Assembly (NCBI RefSeq): GCF_020497125.1
Contig: NC_059082.1
Coordinates: 22,156,965 to 22,220,964, forward strand
Length of the DNA stretch: 64,000 bases
DNA from: Mauremys mutica
Lineage: Eukaryota > Chordata > Testudines > Geoemydidae
Direction of reading: 5' to 3'
Made by a program: the position numbers and the translations under genes. Under the pieces are notes generated by a model. The model was not told the DNA's origin and ran no database searches. It saw only the letters and a program-made list of their open reading frames with translations. Shown one piece after another: positions 14,201 to 27,628 of the stretch (position 1 is the stretch's first letter; every line of letters starts with the position of its first letter).

Positions 14201-14330
14201 CATAAATGTTTAATAATTATAGAAATCTTGCCAATTTTTTCCTTACTGAAATAGATACAGGTATCTTAGCGTTTACAATATTTCTTCATCTTTCTGCCCT
14301 TGCTGAAGGGACTATCTTGAATATTTTAAA

Positions 14331-14570
14331 TCGGGGTTTCTCAAACTTCATTGCACCGCAACCCCCTTCTGACAACAAAAATTACTACAAGGCTCCATGA
14401 AGGGGGACCTAAGCCTGAGCCCTCCCACCCTGTGGGGTGCGGAAGCTTAAGGGCCTCAGCCCTGGGCGGTGGATTCTGTCTGTTGCCTGCTCAGGTGCCT
14501 TAGGCCTGGGTGAAGGTAGCCTACATCAGCTCCTGCTCCCAAATGTGCCCACATAAAACAAACCAAAAAT
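14331..14570. mobile_element. hAT-type DNA transposon fragment
   Basis: Starts GGGGTTTCTCAAACTTCATTG, a typical hAT end, followed by Pro/Gly-like GC-rich filler (AAGCCTGAGCCCTCCCACCC). The other end was not found. Several related hAT ends occur elsewhere (32362, 32571, 46230-46262). Confidence 0.5.
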
Positions 14571-17500
14571 TAGTGATAAATCTAATATCTTGCAACTAAC
14601 ATCCCAGAAAATGGTACCTCTATTTAATAATAGATACTTTTAGTCACTAATTAGAGGGACATTCATTGCTCTGGCACCTGAGACCCAAGAACCTCAGGGT
14701 ATATTGTGTTGACAGGTTCTCAGAATATACTGAAATGGTGGAAGAGCAATATGCTGGATTGGAATTCTAACAAGAATAAAGGAAATGGCAATAAAAGACA
14801 CAACATACAATGAATGATTAAGTTCATGTGTCATGGATTTAAAAATATTTATCTCCAATTCAGATCAAATGATCTTTCTACAGAGAACTAGTGTGCAGCA
14901 ATGTCAGCAGTTACCATCCTCTCAGGGTTTTTAATTTCTAAATTATCTTTTAGCTAAAGAGAAGCATAAATATTTCAAAGCCTTGTTTGAAGGGTCAATT
15001 TAGTAATTTTCCCTATGGCTAAAGTTGTTACCAGTACTGTATTATGTAACTGTCCCCGTCAGTATAATATTGAGCGGTTTCCCTCTATTATTTAGTATAA
15101 AAACAACGGTAGTTCATATTTAAACGCTTTCAATTAAATAGTCAAGAAGTGAAACTGAAATGGCCAAGGAGCTAGCTTTATGAAATATGAATAAGAGCAG
15201 TTTTGCTCATGTGTCTCAGCATTGCATAGATTGATACCCACTTATGGTCTAACATTCCAGTCCTAATAGAAGCAAACTCCCATGTCTATAAAGTCAATGG
15301 TAGTTTTGTCTACACGCTGCCAGATCAGGCCCTTCCAAACATATTTCTTCAGAGTTCTGCATGATCCCATGCCTTCCATGATGGACGGACATACATGATC
15401 TTCCTAGCACTCAAAACAAGATGCCAGATCTTCTCTTATTGTAGCCTCAGGCTAACACACCACAGCATGCAGATCTGTACATCATTTTACACTGGCCAAT
15501 ATGATGAGGTCCACATATGACCTATCAAGTATACTTTGCACCGAGAATTGTGCAGCCTTAAAAAAATAAATGGCATCAGTCTATATTCTACTGTTCTGCA
15601 AGAGAATGATGTCTTATGATAGAGACAAGATTCAGCTGTAATGAATATCAAGGGGAATCTTTATGAAGGCCACTGTATCTCTTTGGTTCTCATCTCACAG
15701 ATTAACTAAACACAGTTTCTCCTTAAATTCTGACCTGGGCTAGGCAAACATTGAAATAACAGCTTCATACGCTACAAGATGTAACTGATGATGCCACCAT
15801 GTCACTGAGTGGTCCTGAAGGCTCTATTACACTCTAACTGTACTGGGCTGGGAGCAATATTTTCCTTTTTCTGTGATTGTAGGTTGTACATTGGAAAGAG
15901 CTTTATGGACTTCCTGGATTTTTCCTGTTTGTTATTTGCTTAGCTTGCAAACAGCTTTCCTAATGATTTGGTCCTTTCCTATTAAAAAAACAAACAAACA
16001 AAACTGGTGTTCCCACCTGAAGATGTCATGTCTGGCTTTTTGCTGGAAGAATCTCTCTAAATAGAGATATAGGGATGGCCAGAGTCATAGCTTTCGTGCC
16101 CACATAGCTTTACTCCATTTCCTACCACTGACAATGTAACAGGGCCCTCAGCACCTCTACCAGATTATGAAAACTACATGCCTCTGGGAATTGGAACCTG
16201 CAAGTGCAGGCAGCTTCCATGTGTGCTTGTGGTCAGCTGTATCAGATTGGAGGGGTAAATAGGAGTAAGTGGAGGATGGAAATGAGACTTATTTTCTGTT
16301 AGCAGATTTGCTCATTTTGTTCAAAGGTAGGATACCCAAATAAGAAACTTTTCTCCACATCCATTATTTAGTATCTGCACTTCTGTTGTGTATATATTAG
16401 TGTGTTCTGACCTCCAATGTAGCTGTCAGTATAGCATACTATGTACTGGCACCTAATATGGTGCATGGTTCATGACCAAGCCCAAGGACAAGCTTTATTT
16501 TCCAAATTAAGAGCATTAGTAACAGTCATTACAGACTTGAATCCAAGCAGAGCTGTTCATTGTTATGTTAAGCACAGCCCAGGAAGCTTAGAATGCTTGT
16601 TTTAGTCACCCCAAAGAAAATTCAAAACTTGCTGATGACTAATTGAGGGCTTAACCCTGTATATCCACCCATAAATGGAGCTCTCCTTGAAGACAATGGG
16701 AATTTTGCATGAGAAGACCTTTCAAAACTGAGTGCCATACTCTCCCTAGTACTATGGTTAATGAGAAACTCTGCTCCAGTTATATGATTCAAAACCACCG
16801 AAGTTATTATCTTTAATTTAAAAAACAATAATTTTCAGAAGTTCAAGTTATGGCTGTACGAGGGCAGATTTAAGATATACCTTCACCCTTTGGTAGAAGA
16901 TGTAATTCAAGCTGCAATATTATGCCTTTCAGAGAGACAAGTGCCCCAAATGAACACTTGCACACATCACAATATTAATACATGTTTGCCACAGATTTTA
17001 GTGACCACACATTTTTTCATTAAAAACAAAATGGAAAGTTTTATTAAAGAGATTTTTAAATACACTAAAATGAAGACAAGTGATAAGTTACTTTCTCACT
17101 TCCTCCTTCAGGAAAGGAGAACGGAAAGAAAGCATTACAACATTTTTATAGTGCTATGTATCCCAATTTGCACCTGCCACCCTCAACCCAACACAAACTG
17201 CAGGTACAGAAGGACATCTGCACAGATTTCTGTACAAATGCTTCTCACCCACAAATAATGAACACTAGTCACTGCTTACAGCACACATGACAATGAGCAT
17301 TCATTTGATACTTTAACCCCACTTGTACCAAGCATCCAACAGTTGTAAAAGGAACACTAATCAAAGCCCTTGAGTTAATAGCTCTTGGAACATGTAACAT
17401 ATCCTCAAAGGCTTCTTCAGTTCATTGCTGTCTCTCTACATTTCTCTTTTGGCTGATGGTACTGGAGAACTGTAAAGAAAACAAGAACCAATAAACAAAT

Positions 17501-18732
17501 TCATATCATGGATCTCATATATGCTCCCATCTTCTCTCACAGTGAATGAGCTGAGTACTAGGCAATTTAACAGAATTTCAAGTTACAGGTTCTGTTCCCA
17601 ATGTTGCATGTTTGCAGTTAGCTAGCAGCCAGGGTGTTGCTTATAGATGCAGACAAGGATTTTTACAGTACCTCTTTTCAAATGCACTATCATTCTAAAC
17701 TCTGATGTGAGGGAATCATTAAATATCCATTCCCCCTCCTCCTCTCCAGCCCAGTGGTCATAAGGCACAAACTAAAAATCATGCCCCGACCCCATGCACT
17801 AACTTACTGCATTCACTCAATAGAATTCTCTTAATGATGATATTGTAAAGAGCTTACAAATCATCATAAAACTTATAGGGCATTACATCCAGACATGATA
17901 TCTTACTTAGTTGCGTACACATTCAGAGTAGATGTTTTTACAAAACACACATATAGACAAGATAGAACCCTTAGTGAATAATTTCTGGAAAATTCAGTCC
18001 TACAAAGTGTTTGTTTTTCTGCCAGCCAGGGGTAAAACTGGAAAACAATTACTACACATCCTTCATATCCCTGACATCTGCATTATATAGGTTCACTGCA
18101 GACACCACAGTAGATAACAGTTTGGGAAACACACACTTAAAGAATACCAAGACAGGGGAAAAGCAGACGTGCAAAAAATCAAAGGATAACTTGTTTTTAT
18201 TTTGCTTTCTTCCATGCCCCTGCACTGCCACCACCACACAAATTCTCCTTTTTATACCTTACATTTCTTTGCTTGGTGGCCAGAGATTGAGTATTAATTT
18301 TACATTTATAAAGACCCCTGAAGGATCACAAAGTTCTTCATAAATACTGTATATATACACACTACTACAGAAATGCAGTCACCTCTGAGGAGGATGGCAG
18401 CAGCCAAATAATACACAGCACAACAATGGCTGTGGTTAAAGATCACATGGAATTAACATCCACGCAAGGCATACAGTGCCTTCAGGTTTAAAGTCTAATT
18501 CAAGAGACCACCTTCACAACCTACATGTTACTCAGTTTTCTGTTTAGGTAAGATGAAGAGCTGTATTTATAGCAAAGACTGGTTTAAGTATTCCAAAGCT
18601 GAGACTTTGGCCACTAAGCAATCCTACAAAAGAAGACTGAGGTCATTTCAAGGGGCATGGTTAAACGACAGAATTTTTGGAAGGTGATGGTTAACTGAAT
18701 TCAAGTATTCATCTTGTATTGCATTTACATCA

Positions 18733-18790
18733 GGCCTGATCCTGCAGTGGCTCTGCATGCAGAACTGTTAAGCATAAGGAATCAGGCCTA
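18733..18790. repeat. Short fold-back repeat
   Basis: CAGGCCTGATCCTGCAGTGG at one side and GGAATCAGGCCTA at the other form inverted arms. The GGCCTGATCCTRCAAG motif recurs at 61980-62055, so this is a dispersed family. Confidence 0.45.
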
Positions 18791-19899
18791 ACATGTGTAA
18801 CTGAGTTTCACTAAGTAAGAGTGCATGTGATAGAATTTAAATTAAAAAAAACAAAAAAACAAACACCTTAAGGGAGAAAGAACTGAATGAGCAACTTACC
18901 ACATGCCATGTCCCATTAGCCTGCATGTCATGCTAGCCCAGGCATGCTGACAGGAGAAAGGTGATAGTTTTTTTGAATTTTGGAGCCAATCCTCTGCTGC
19001 TGGTGGTGTCTTCTTTACTCAGACCTCAGATCCATTCTTCTACTCCCTGGTTCAAGATGTAGCAACATAACAAATGTTGCTTTTCTTCCATCTTTGCAAA
19101 CTGACATTTGAGTACATTCCAATGCTGATGTACATCCCATAATCTCACATTATCTGAAAAGCTCTCTACTATGTGCCAAGGCCATTTGAAATAGAATGTA
19201 CAGGGTTAATGTAGCTGAAATGTAGCATTTTTACTTATTTCACTTTTACCTTCATATAAAAAGGTCTTCATTATAGTCATACCATATTAACATGTAATGA
19301 TGACAGAGCAACATTGACTGAGTGGCCAAATTGTGCTCAAGGTCCCATAATCCACTGGGTATGATAACATTACAATGTATGTACATAGCACCTTTCACAC
19401 AAACTGCATCCTAAAAGGCTTTATAGAGTTAAATCCATGCTCCCCCCCCCCCCCAAATCTGAGAGGACAATGATGTTCTATGCACAGGAGAAAAGATGTT
19501 TTCAGATAAAACTGAAGAGCTGATGGTGGGGGGGGGAATATTAGATTTTGCCAGGTGTCAGAAGCTGCAGAAAAGCAGGTTTCCTAAACAATGGCAAGAT
19601 ATAGGAGGCACATGCTAGAAAAAAGTGAAGAAGAAAAAGTTCATGCAGGATGTGAAAACAAGGACGGCAATTTTGAATGGGATCTTGAAACAGTGGGAAC
19701 CCAAGTTCTTTGGGTGGGGTATGTAGGAAGGCAAGCAACACCATTCTGCACATGCTAGAGTCTGGAGAACAATGACTTGGAGAGCTATGAACAGAGTTCA
19801 GTAGTTAACAACAGTAAAAGCAAGCGATGCAGACTTGGGAAGTGTACTTATATGTACATACACAAAACTCTCTCGGTTATATACAGACTGATGTTTGGC

Positions 19900-19996
19900 C
19901 CAATTCTGAACTAACACTGCTATAAATCCAGAGTAACCAATAAAAACCAAAGGGAGTTACTCTGATTTATACCAATGTAACAGATCAGATTCTGGT
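19900..19996. repeat. About 100-bp palindromic repeat, copy A
   Basis: Inverted arms: CTATAAATCCAGAGTAACC on the left pairs with AGTTACTCTGATTTATACC on the right, inside outer arms CAATTCTGAA / CAGATTCTGG. Same architecture as 27534, 38410, 47214 and 60646. No coding capacity. Confidence 0.6.
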
Positions 19997-21260
19997 CCAC
20001 AGTCTGTAAAGTGCTTTGGGGTCCTTTTAGATAAAGTGCCATATATGCTTAAGGCAACACTTGTACATTTAGTTTTATTTTTATAGTACTGATGAAGGTC
20101 TAGGTGTCTCAATACAGGTGAAATCCCACCTATATCATAAGTAAAAGTTACACATATTACAACATTGTACAGCACACTTATTTGAAGAATTGTAATGCCT
20201 CAATTGCTTCTAAGTCCATGAGATATCTGATTATACATTGAAACCCACCTGTTTGCACTTCAATGAGTGCTCACCTGTTTGAAATGCTGTAAGACTTACA
20301 AATGAGACTAGAAAGATATCAAATCAGTGCCCCCTCCCACCATATTGGGCACATTGTCAGGGCTGTAGCACCTGACTCCCATTAAAGTCTATGGAAGTTG
20401 TGGGGAGAACCCCACATGTAGCTCAGTAACATTATCTATTAAATTTACATATTTATTCTTACTCTGCCTCCTAAGTTAGCTTTTTCCTGTGACTATAACT
20501 GACAATCTAGTTTCTAAATGGAGGTTCAAGCTGGAATCAGATAATCAAGCTGTGCTTTTGTGCTTCATGCAGCATCATGACCCAAAAAAATCTGTACTCT
20601 TGTAATTTTGTTAATGATGCATATACAAAAGTGAATGTAGTTTGCCCTTTTTTGACTGACTGGGGAGCAAATGCAGCAATAAAGTTGTGTTTTCCAAGCT
20701 ATGACCCAAAAAACACATAAGGAAGCAGACAGGAACAGTAAAATGTCCCTCTCTTTAAACCAGTCACTCTGAACACAACTACTTTTTATGTGTGTAGTTT
20801 GCCGAGGTCCTGAAATGAATTCCCTCCCACACATTAACATTTTATTGTGTGCAAAGGAGGTTAAAATAAGCAAAACCCTTGCTGGAGACCTGTGGTCTCT
20901 GTCAGCCCAGCTTAACTGCTAAGTCAACAACACGTACTCGCATGTTAATGTCACCTTTTTAGCAGGCTTATCATGAGATTCATCAGCAGAGGCCATTAAG
21001 ATAGCAATGTCCTGCACAGTGTCCTCAACCATGCTAAAGATGACGCAAGTTAAATGACGGTGGCAGATGAATACCATTAACCCATGAAATGGACAAAGAT
21101 TCAGATCTGTACTCCCCTAAATGTGGAGAGGGGTGGAAATTTGAACCCAAATTTGGATTTCATGGCCAGTTGCTATTACATACCACTCAGGAACAATGTT
21201 GTATATTTACAGCATTAAAAATATATTTAATTGCACAATAAGATACTAAATTATAAAATT

Positions 21261-21437
21261 TAGGTGTCCCTAGCCTCTGTTTGCCATAAGCTGGGATTAG
21301 GTGACAGGGCATGGATCACTTGATGATAACCTGTATGTTCATTCCCTTTGGGGCACCTTACATTGACCACTATCAGAGGACAGGATACTGGGCTTGATGG
21401 ACCTTTGGTCTGACCCAGTATGGCCGTTCTTATGTTT
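21261..21437 (+). mobile_element. CR1 LINE 3' end
   Basis: Contains GGACAGGATACTGGGCTTGA, TGGACCTTTGGTCTGACCC and AGTATGGCCGTTCTTATG, the well-known 3' terminus of sauropsid CR1 LINEs. It is truncated at the 5' side and keeps only the 3' UTR, as most CR1 copies do. The 3' end lies at the right. Confidence 0.85.
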
Positions 21438-21624
21438 GTATGTAGAATTTTAACTTAGTTCATCTGAGACAGCAGGTTTGGTCTTGTGAGGTGCTGAGCA
21501 CTAAGGCTGTAAGTACCATCCTGCAGCATTTGTAGTTTTTGAGAGGCCTGAACTGACGTGGGCCCTTGCAGGAGGAAACACTGATCTTGCAGCCTAAATG
21601 ACTGCAAGGGCTCCTGCTGTCCAA

Positions 21625-21913
21625 GGCCTGGTCTACACTGGGAGGAGGGGGGGGCTGTCGATGTAAGATACGGCATAGAATACCGTAGCTGAAGTCGACA
21701 TATCTTATTCCAACTTACCTCCCGTCCTCACGGCGCGAGATCGACAGCCGAGGCTCCCCCGTCGACTCTACCGCCGCTCACTCTGGTGGAGTTCCGGAGT
21801 CGACGGGGAGCATGTTCGGGGATCAATATATCGCGTCTAGATGAGATGTGATATATCGATCCCCGATAAATTGATCGCTACCCGCCGATACGGCAGGTAG
21901 TCTGGACGTACCC
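21625..21913. mobile_element. Harbinger-like MITE, copy 1
   Basis: 289-bp non-coding element with ends GGCCTGGTCTACACT and GTCTGGACGTACCC, flanked by CAA on both sides. The interior holds GTCGAC and ATCGAT-rich inverted segments (CCGGAGTCGACGGGGAG, GATATATCGATCCCC). Same family as 48467-48735 and 62800-63084. Confidence 0.75.
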
Positions 21914-22741
21914 CAAGTCTTTCTTCGGGGAGAGAAGGGAGATGCCTGTCATTGGTTAGTTAGAAAGGAGATGCTCCACCTCCATCTTCTGTTTCCTGAG
22001 AGCTGGAGAAGTAGATAGTTGCTCCTTTTCAGCAGCTGGCATGCCCTCCTCTTCGCACTGTGGTTTTTCACATGTACAATTTAAGGAGCAGCTCACCTGG
22101 GCAGACAGTTGCCTGTATCTCTCTACTGAAGCCAACAGAGGGCCCAATTCTGAAGGAGGAGCAACTTCTGCAAGGCTTGATTTCTGGCTTCACTCCAAGG
22201 AGCTACTAATGAATGAAGTTCCAAGGGGTGAACATGAAAAGTGTGGCTGATTAGCCGTGGGGGGGCACTAAGAGGAGGAGAAAGGTATGTGAGAGGAGAA
22301 GGAATGATGAACCCCCAGAGAGCATGTATGGCGTGCGTGTTTGAGAAGAGCCAACCCCCTTATGGAAGGGGACTGTGTACGGAGATATGGGATGAAGCCA
22401 TTAGAGCCTCCTCTTAGCTAAGAATACATCTTTTTCCCTAGTGAAGGCAAGGCCTAAGGGAAGGTGAATGTATGAGGGTGGTAAAGGAGGAAGAGACAGC
22501 TACTGGGGGAATGAGCATTGCTTGGGTGAGAAAGGAAAGCTGTATGAGATTGGGCACATCTACAAATGTGTATTGGGGGCCATTTCAGATTTTTGCTTGG
22601 GGGGGGCCCCAGTAATGTATCATTACACACCTTCAGCTCCCACAGGGTCTTTGGGTGCTTGGTACTTTGCTGAATCAGAGCCTATATGGATAACCATCTA
22701 CCAAATCAGAAATCTGTGTTATACCAACACTTTTTACACAA

Positions 22742-22864
22742 CAACAAAGAGTCCCGTGGCACCTTATAGACTAACAGACATATTGGAGCATTAGTCTATA
22801 AGGTGCCACAGGACTCTTTGTTGCCTTTTACAGATCCAGACTAACACGGCCACCCCTCTGATAC
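22742..22864. mobile_element. PLE-type fold-back fragment
   Basis: Left arm CAACAAAGAGTCCCGTGGC + ACCTTATAGACTAA is inverted against TTAGTCTATAAGGTGCCAC + AGGACTCTTTGTTG, separated by about 16 bp. It then ends with CAGACTAACACGGCCACCC, the terminal motif of the PLE-type repeats here. The arms are nearly identical, so the transcript would form a hairpin. Confidence 0.7.
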
Positions 22865-23171
22865 TTTTTACACAATGTTATTCTTTCTCTTATTTGTAGC
22901 CAGGGCTTAGATACAACTGTTATTCTAGATAGCTTCTTATACTATCCTAATCATCGTAGTATCCAAGAACCTGCCTATAGTCCATTACACGACATGATAA
23001 ATGTGATTTGTGATGGGTGCTGCAAATAAGCCTAAAATCAGAAAGATTATAGACATAAATATAACTAGTGTTTGTCCAAATGCCACAAAAAATAGGCTTA
23101 CGACAACTCAGCTTTAAAAAGGAGTAAGTGTTAATCTGAAATTAGATGCTTCATTTTAAAGTCTAGTTTAC

Positions 23172-23509
23172 CTGATATCTTCATCTTTTAGTTTCCTGGC
23201 TGCCTGTTTGGACAACTTAATCTGCAAGTCCAGTCTATGTAGAAAATCTTTGGCAGATAGTTCTTCAGGTGCAGCAGGTTGATTGTCAGGTTCTTGAGGG
23301 CTGGGAGAAGAAGAACTACTCTCTTCCTGAACTGTCACTGGTCCTTCACCACAAAGAGAAATGTCAATAATTTCATTCTCAGGCGATTCCAGCGAATTAA
23401 GTCCATTGAACAATAACGGCTTCTCTGATATAACTGGGATATTCAGTGTTTTCCTCAGGAATATACAGTCATTAGTAAATAGTTTATTTGCCCTTTTTAT
23501 TTGTTCCAT
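23172..23509 (-). CDS. LYSMD2: LYSMD2 exon 2 (rest of LysM domain and acidic linker)
   Basis: Second coding exon, 338 nt. The acceptor TTCCAG precedes ATGGAACAAATA, so the domain continues as MEQIKRANKLFTNDCIFLRK and completes one LysM motif of about 45 residues. A Ser/Pro/Glu-rich linker follows, then the conserved C-terminal block FLHRLDLQIKLSKQAARKLK, which is probably helical. The donor is CAG followed by GTAAAC (23171-23166), leaving phase 2. No signal peptide or membrane segment is visible, in line with LYSMD1/2 and unlike LYSMD3/4, which have a membrane segment. The frame is intact, with no stop or frameshift. The Met at the exon start is internal and not a translation start. Confidence 0.95.
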
Positions 23510-23699
23510 CTGGAAGAGAGAAGAAAAACAATTAAATTGAAGCAGTACTGATTTCTGTAACGTACAGAATGCCACCATCCTCAAAACACGCAACAGTCAA
23601 GCAGTTTAATAAGTAAAAAGACTTTCCTTGAAACAATTACTTTGTCTTAATTTAGCATATAAAAGGAGCTACTGAATTTAGAACAATTATCCTCAACTA

Positions 23700-23886
23700 C
23701 ACCTCTACCCCAATATAACGCAACCCAATATAACACGAATTCAGCTATAATGTGGTAAAGCAGCGCTGGGGGGGGGGGGCTGCGCACTCTGGAGGATCAA
23801 AGCAAGTTTGATATAACATGGTTTCACCTATAACGTGGTAAGATTTTTTTGGCTCCCGAGGACAGCGTTATATCAGGGTAGAGGTG
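23700..23886. mobile_element. Tigger/pogo-like MITE
   Basis: 187 bp with long inverted ends CACCTCTACCCCAATATAAC / GTTATATCAGGGTAGAGGTG and TA on both sides. The interior repeats AATATAAC / TATAACGTGGTAAG motifs plus a poly-G run. TA duplications and AATATAACG ends fit the Tc1/mariner (Tigger) group. Confidence 0.75.
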
Positions 23887-25439
23887 TATGTTCTGTCTTG
23901 CCATTAACTCAGCCTTTTTGCTTTGCTTTCTTTGTCCATGCACTAGGCTTTATGCTACTGGAAGTCTCCCTAAGGGTACATTTTTTGTTCTACATAAAGA
24001 ACCTCTCTCTAAAGTTGAGTATTCCATTCTCTTCACAACCCAAATTTAGGCCATCTTTGCTCAGCAAAGAATACACAATAATGCAGCAAAAAAGCTGCAT
24101 TATTTTGCATTCATGTTGGGGCCAGTCTGAGAGAACAACCCCCAGAGAACCAACTAAATTACCTAAAGTATAAGTATTCCCAGCATGTGAAGGTGTTTAG
24201 GGCTTCAGGGGTACACTAAGATGTTTAGACCATATAGCTGACTGCCTATCTTGAAAGACCCAAAAATAGTGAACTTCCTGGGTTTTGGAGACATCAAATG
24301 AATATGTTTAATCTGTGATGCCACTCCCCGCTTTGGTGTGTTTGGTTTTACATAAATGCAGAGATCTCTAATTAGGTCCTGAACTTGGCCCCATATTTTG
24401 TGAGAACAGTAGTGTAGGTGGTCACTTCCTGGCCAAAACCAACCATTGGAATTCTACAGCATGAACAGTGGCTACCCTCCTTATTTTACCCAATCAATTT
24501 ATACAAATATCAAAATGCAGCTTGGAGGTCCTACCACTGGGTGCTCCATCTTGATCTCAAGTAACCTGCCCAACGCACAATAGAAACTGACATCTCAGTG
24601 GGGCCCATCTTTCTATCATTATGGGTAGGGGCCCCACGGATTCTGCAGCTGCAGAATTTGCCATGACAGTCACCCATAGCTGCACAATCTCAGCTTTCAG
24701 TTGTCTGCAATTGTTTCTAGCCCTAGAACCTTAAAAACAGGAACTAAATGCAAACTGATGAAGTGATGACTGCAGAGAGCCTGAAACAACAGTTCTGAGA
24801 AATGTGAGCTGCCTCATTCATCTCTATCAGGGCCTTGTGGTTCCCAGGATTTCATGGCTGTGGAATTTGCCATTTTCTAAGATGTTATGGAATTTAGCAT
24901 TTTTGCACTAGAATCTGACATTCTGCTACATCCAAGCATGTGAAATGTTATTTTAATCTCCCTATCTTGTTAGGACCTGCCAGCAAGTGCCTCTTGCTCT
25001 CCAACATTCCCCACAAGGGACAGTCAGCTGGATCATAGTGCACTCCCTACACTGCTCCCGTTTCACTAGGTAGTATAGGCTGCAAAACCAGAGCTGGAGC
25101 CCCAGCTTCCAGTCTGGAGAACATCTCAGGGCCAAGGCCCCAGAAGCCACCAAAGCATACAGAATCATTTACTTGCTCGATACCAAAATTCTGATTACAC
25201 TGGTAACTGGAAGGCATAGCTTTCTTTAAAGGAGAAATCAATCTACAGAACTGTAGCACAAAGGCTAAAACCCAATATGTCTACCATGACTTGCATTTGT
25301 AAAGGAACTAGCAAAACGACAGCTGATAAATAATGCATCCTAAAGCTGTTTATCATGCTTCACTGTAACTCTGCCAGTGAAGGTTTGTTCTTCCTCCCTG
25401 GAATACTGCTTAAGTATATCTTCTTGTGGCCCTTCAGAG

Positions 25440-25530
25440 AGCCCATGTATTTTAGTGGTACGAGTATGGGACCCCTATGTTTTAATCTCCACTCTAAAAT
25501 TCTGTGAGTAGTCTTGGGTACGTCGCTTGA
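25440..25530 (+). repeat. Degraded MIR-like SINE
   Basis: TAGTGGTACGAGTATGGGACC followed by AGTCTTGGGTACGTCGCTT resembles the tRNA-like head and core (TGACCTTGGGCAAGTCACTT) of MIR/CORE SINEs. Very diverged. Confidence 0.35.
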
Positions 25531-25946
25531 GAACTGCTGACTAAGTTCTGCCTTCAGTTACACTCACAGAACTCCAGTGCCTCCAATAAGGATTCATAGG
25601 TGTAAATGTGATGGAATTTGACACTGTGACCTTTCCTATGCCGGGAAAATTCATAAGCATTTCTCTGCACTGGCATAAGTCCACCTGTGGTAAAAATAGG
25701 TGAAGTTTGGAAGTTGTAATGCAAACAGGGTACAAGTATTTTAACCTTAATGTTGTTCAACCCTGGAACTGGACAATCTGGTGGTTAAAAAAAACTTTTT
25801 TTTAAACACAGCCATATGTGAAGCTGTACCAAGGCACAAAATGCTTGTGAACTTTCCTATTACACATGCACCCTATGTTTGTTTGGAGAAAACAAACAGT
25901 AAAATAAAAATAGTAGTCACTTATTTAGGGATGTTGCAAGAGATTA

Positions 25947-26069
25947 GGGTGACCAGATGTCCTGATTTTATAGGGACAGTCCTGATTTTTAGGTTTTTCT
26001 TATATAAGCTCCTATTACCCCCCAACCCCACCCCCATCCCGATTTTTCACATTTCCTATCTGGTCACCC
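25947..26069. mobile_element. TA-flanked MITE, copy 2
   Basis: 123 bp, ends GGGTGACCAGATGTCC / CTATCTGGTCACCC, TA duplications at 25945-25946 and 26070-26071. It shares TTTTATAGGGACAGTCC and CTCCTATTACCCCCC with the other copies. It lies in LYSMD2 intron 1. Confidence 0.85.
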
Positions 26070-27533
26070 TACAAGGAATTAATGTTTACATTGCACAAAG
26101 CGCAAACCTTCTTGGCTTTGTAGGAACAACATTTAACAATATTCTAGCCATCATCCTTTTAATTCCCACAATTACGTACCCACACTCACTTATTCTCTTA
26201 GAATATTTCGACTAAAAATTTTATTTGGTGTTTAACAGAATCAGCTTGATAGATCTTTACAAATATATGATTTATAAACATCAAAATTTTCCCAGATTAC
26301 TAAAGAGATTACACTAAAGATCACAAATTAACATCTCCCCCCACCCCCATTCGATCTCTCATCAGTGGTAGGCTTCATCTACACTACATTACCCTTGTTC
26401 AGAACAGATCTAGATGACAGTGACTATCAGCACTAGTGCTCCCATCATTGCTACAACCAAGGGGAGCAATAAGGAAGGGAGCCATAGCAGAAAACTTTTG
26501 TTTAAAGTAGGGTAGATGAATAAGGCCTTGGATATCCTTTTCCCTGTATGGCATGTGGATAGAATGACAAGAGCAACTTGAAAGATACCTATGGTAGATA
26601 AACATGATGCCCCATGTTGTAGCCAGCACTCTTCTGGTGAAGGGCAAATATGTGGACCTTTTGTTTCCTTTAAAGACAATCAATACCTCTTCTTAAACAG
26701 CTGGAGGAAGTCATTGTTAGAGGTGCAAGTTCTTCATCCTCCTCACCTTCTCAAGAGATGAGGATGTTGCATTCACACCACTCTGAGCCCCTACTGAAGT
26801 AAGACCTGATCCAACTCCCATCAGTCAGAGAGACTCTCAGAAACATCAGTGACTTGGTTTAGCCCTATGAGGCAGAACCGAGTGTGACTGGGATTGCTGC
26901 TAATGCACTTTTCATTTTATAAGGCCTATACAAAGATATTCTTTAATAAAAGTTGGTCCTAAGTTTCTATTTTAAAAAATCTTCTGTTTACATTATGGGA
27001 GTGTTAAAACTCTAAAGCCTTTACTCAAGACTTGGTAAATTAAGGAGACTGCTAGGAATGTCTGGTAGATAGCAAATGAGAGTGAAAAATTAGTACTTAC
27101 TTCTTATACTGTCACAATGGAAATTTAAATAGGGAGAACTAAAAAAGGTACATCTTGACATTTGAAATTGAGGGCTAGATTACTATTTTTTCAGGTGTAT
27201 TCTTTGACAGGTCTGGCTTGAAATGTATTTTAAGTAATTTAAATAAAAATTAAAAATTGAGCTTAATTTTTTAATGTTAGTATTCCATGCTACAATGCCA
27301 CTCTGAAATACTGAAGTTCCTATTTAGAAATACATTTATACAAATTTATTTTAATTAAATTGAACTACAATGCAGTAGTCCCAGTTCTGAATAAAAACCA
27401 AATTTAAACGTTTCCAACCCCATTTGTCACTAGACGCGAGAGGGTTTTTTTTAAATGTGTGAGATAAGTTACAATGGTGAGTATATAAATAAACTAATGG
27501 CAAACCCATTCATCTTATTCACAGAGCCTTGAG

Positions 27534-27628
27534 TCAGATTCTGCTTTTACACCAAAAAAACCCAGAGTAACTCCACTGATTTCCACAGCATTACTTCTAT
27601 CAGTAAGGAGTAATCAGGATTTGACTCA
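27534..27628. repeat. About 100-bp palindromic repeat, copy B
   Basis: Arms TCAGATTCTGCTTTTACACC ... CCAGAGTAACTCCACTG and AAGGAGTAATCAGGATTTGA. Same family as 19900-19996. Confidence 0.5.

Larger units (their letters stand above)
6360..23171 (-). other. LYSMD2 intron 2 (about 16.8 kb)
   Basis: Phase-2 intron between exons 2 and 3. Most of it is unremarkable AT-rich sequence. Recognisable contents are a SINE tail at about 6860-6925, a TA-flanked MITE at 8180-8298, Harbinger-like scraps beside it, a CORE-SINE tail near 14.1 kb, a hAT fragment near 14.3-14.5 kb, fold-back repeats near 18.7 and 19.9 kb, a CR1 3' end near 21.3-21.4 kb, a 289-bp Harbinger-like MITE at 21.6-21.9 kb and a PLE-type fold-back at 22.74-22.86 kb. 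Poly-C tracts lie at about 11990-12004 and 19442-19454. I saw no host exon; the 122-codon ORF at 16890-17258 resembles nothing I know. Confidence 0.85.

Noticed and set aside
16890..17258. 122-codon plus-strand ORF in intron 2
   Set aside because: No recognisable domain, no splice or promoter context, AT-rich codon use. Probably chance.
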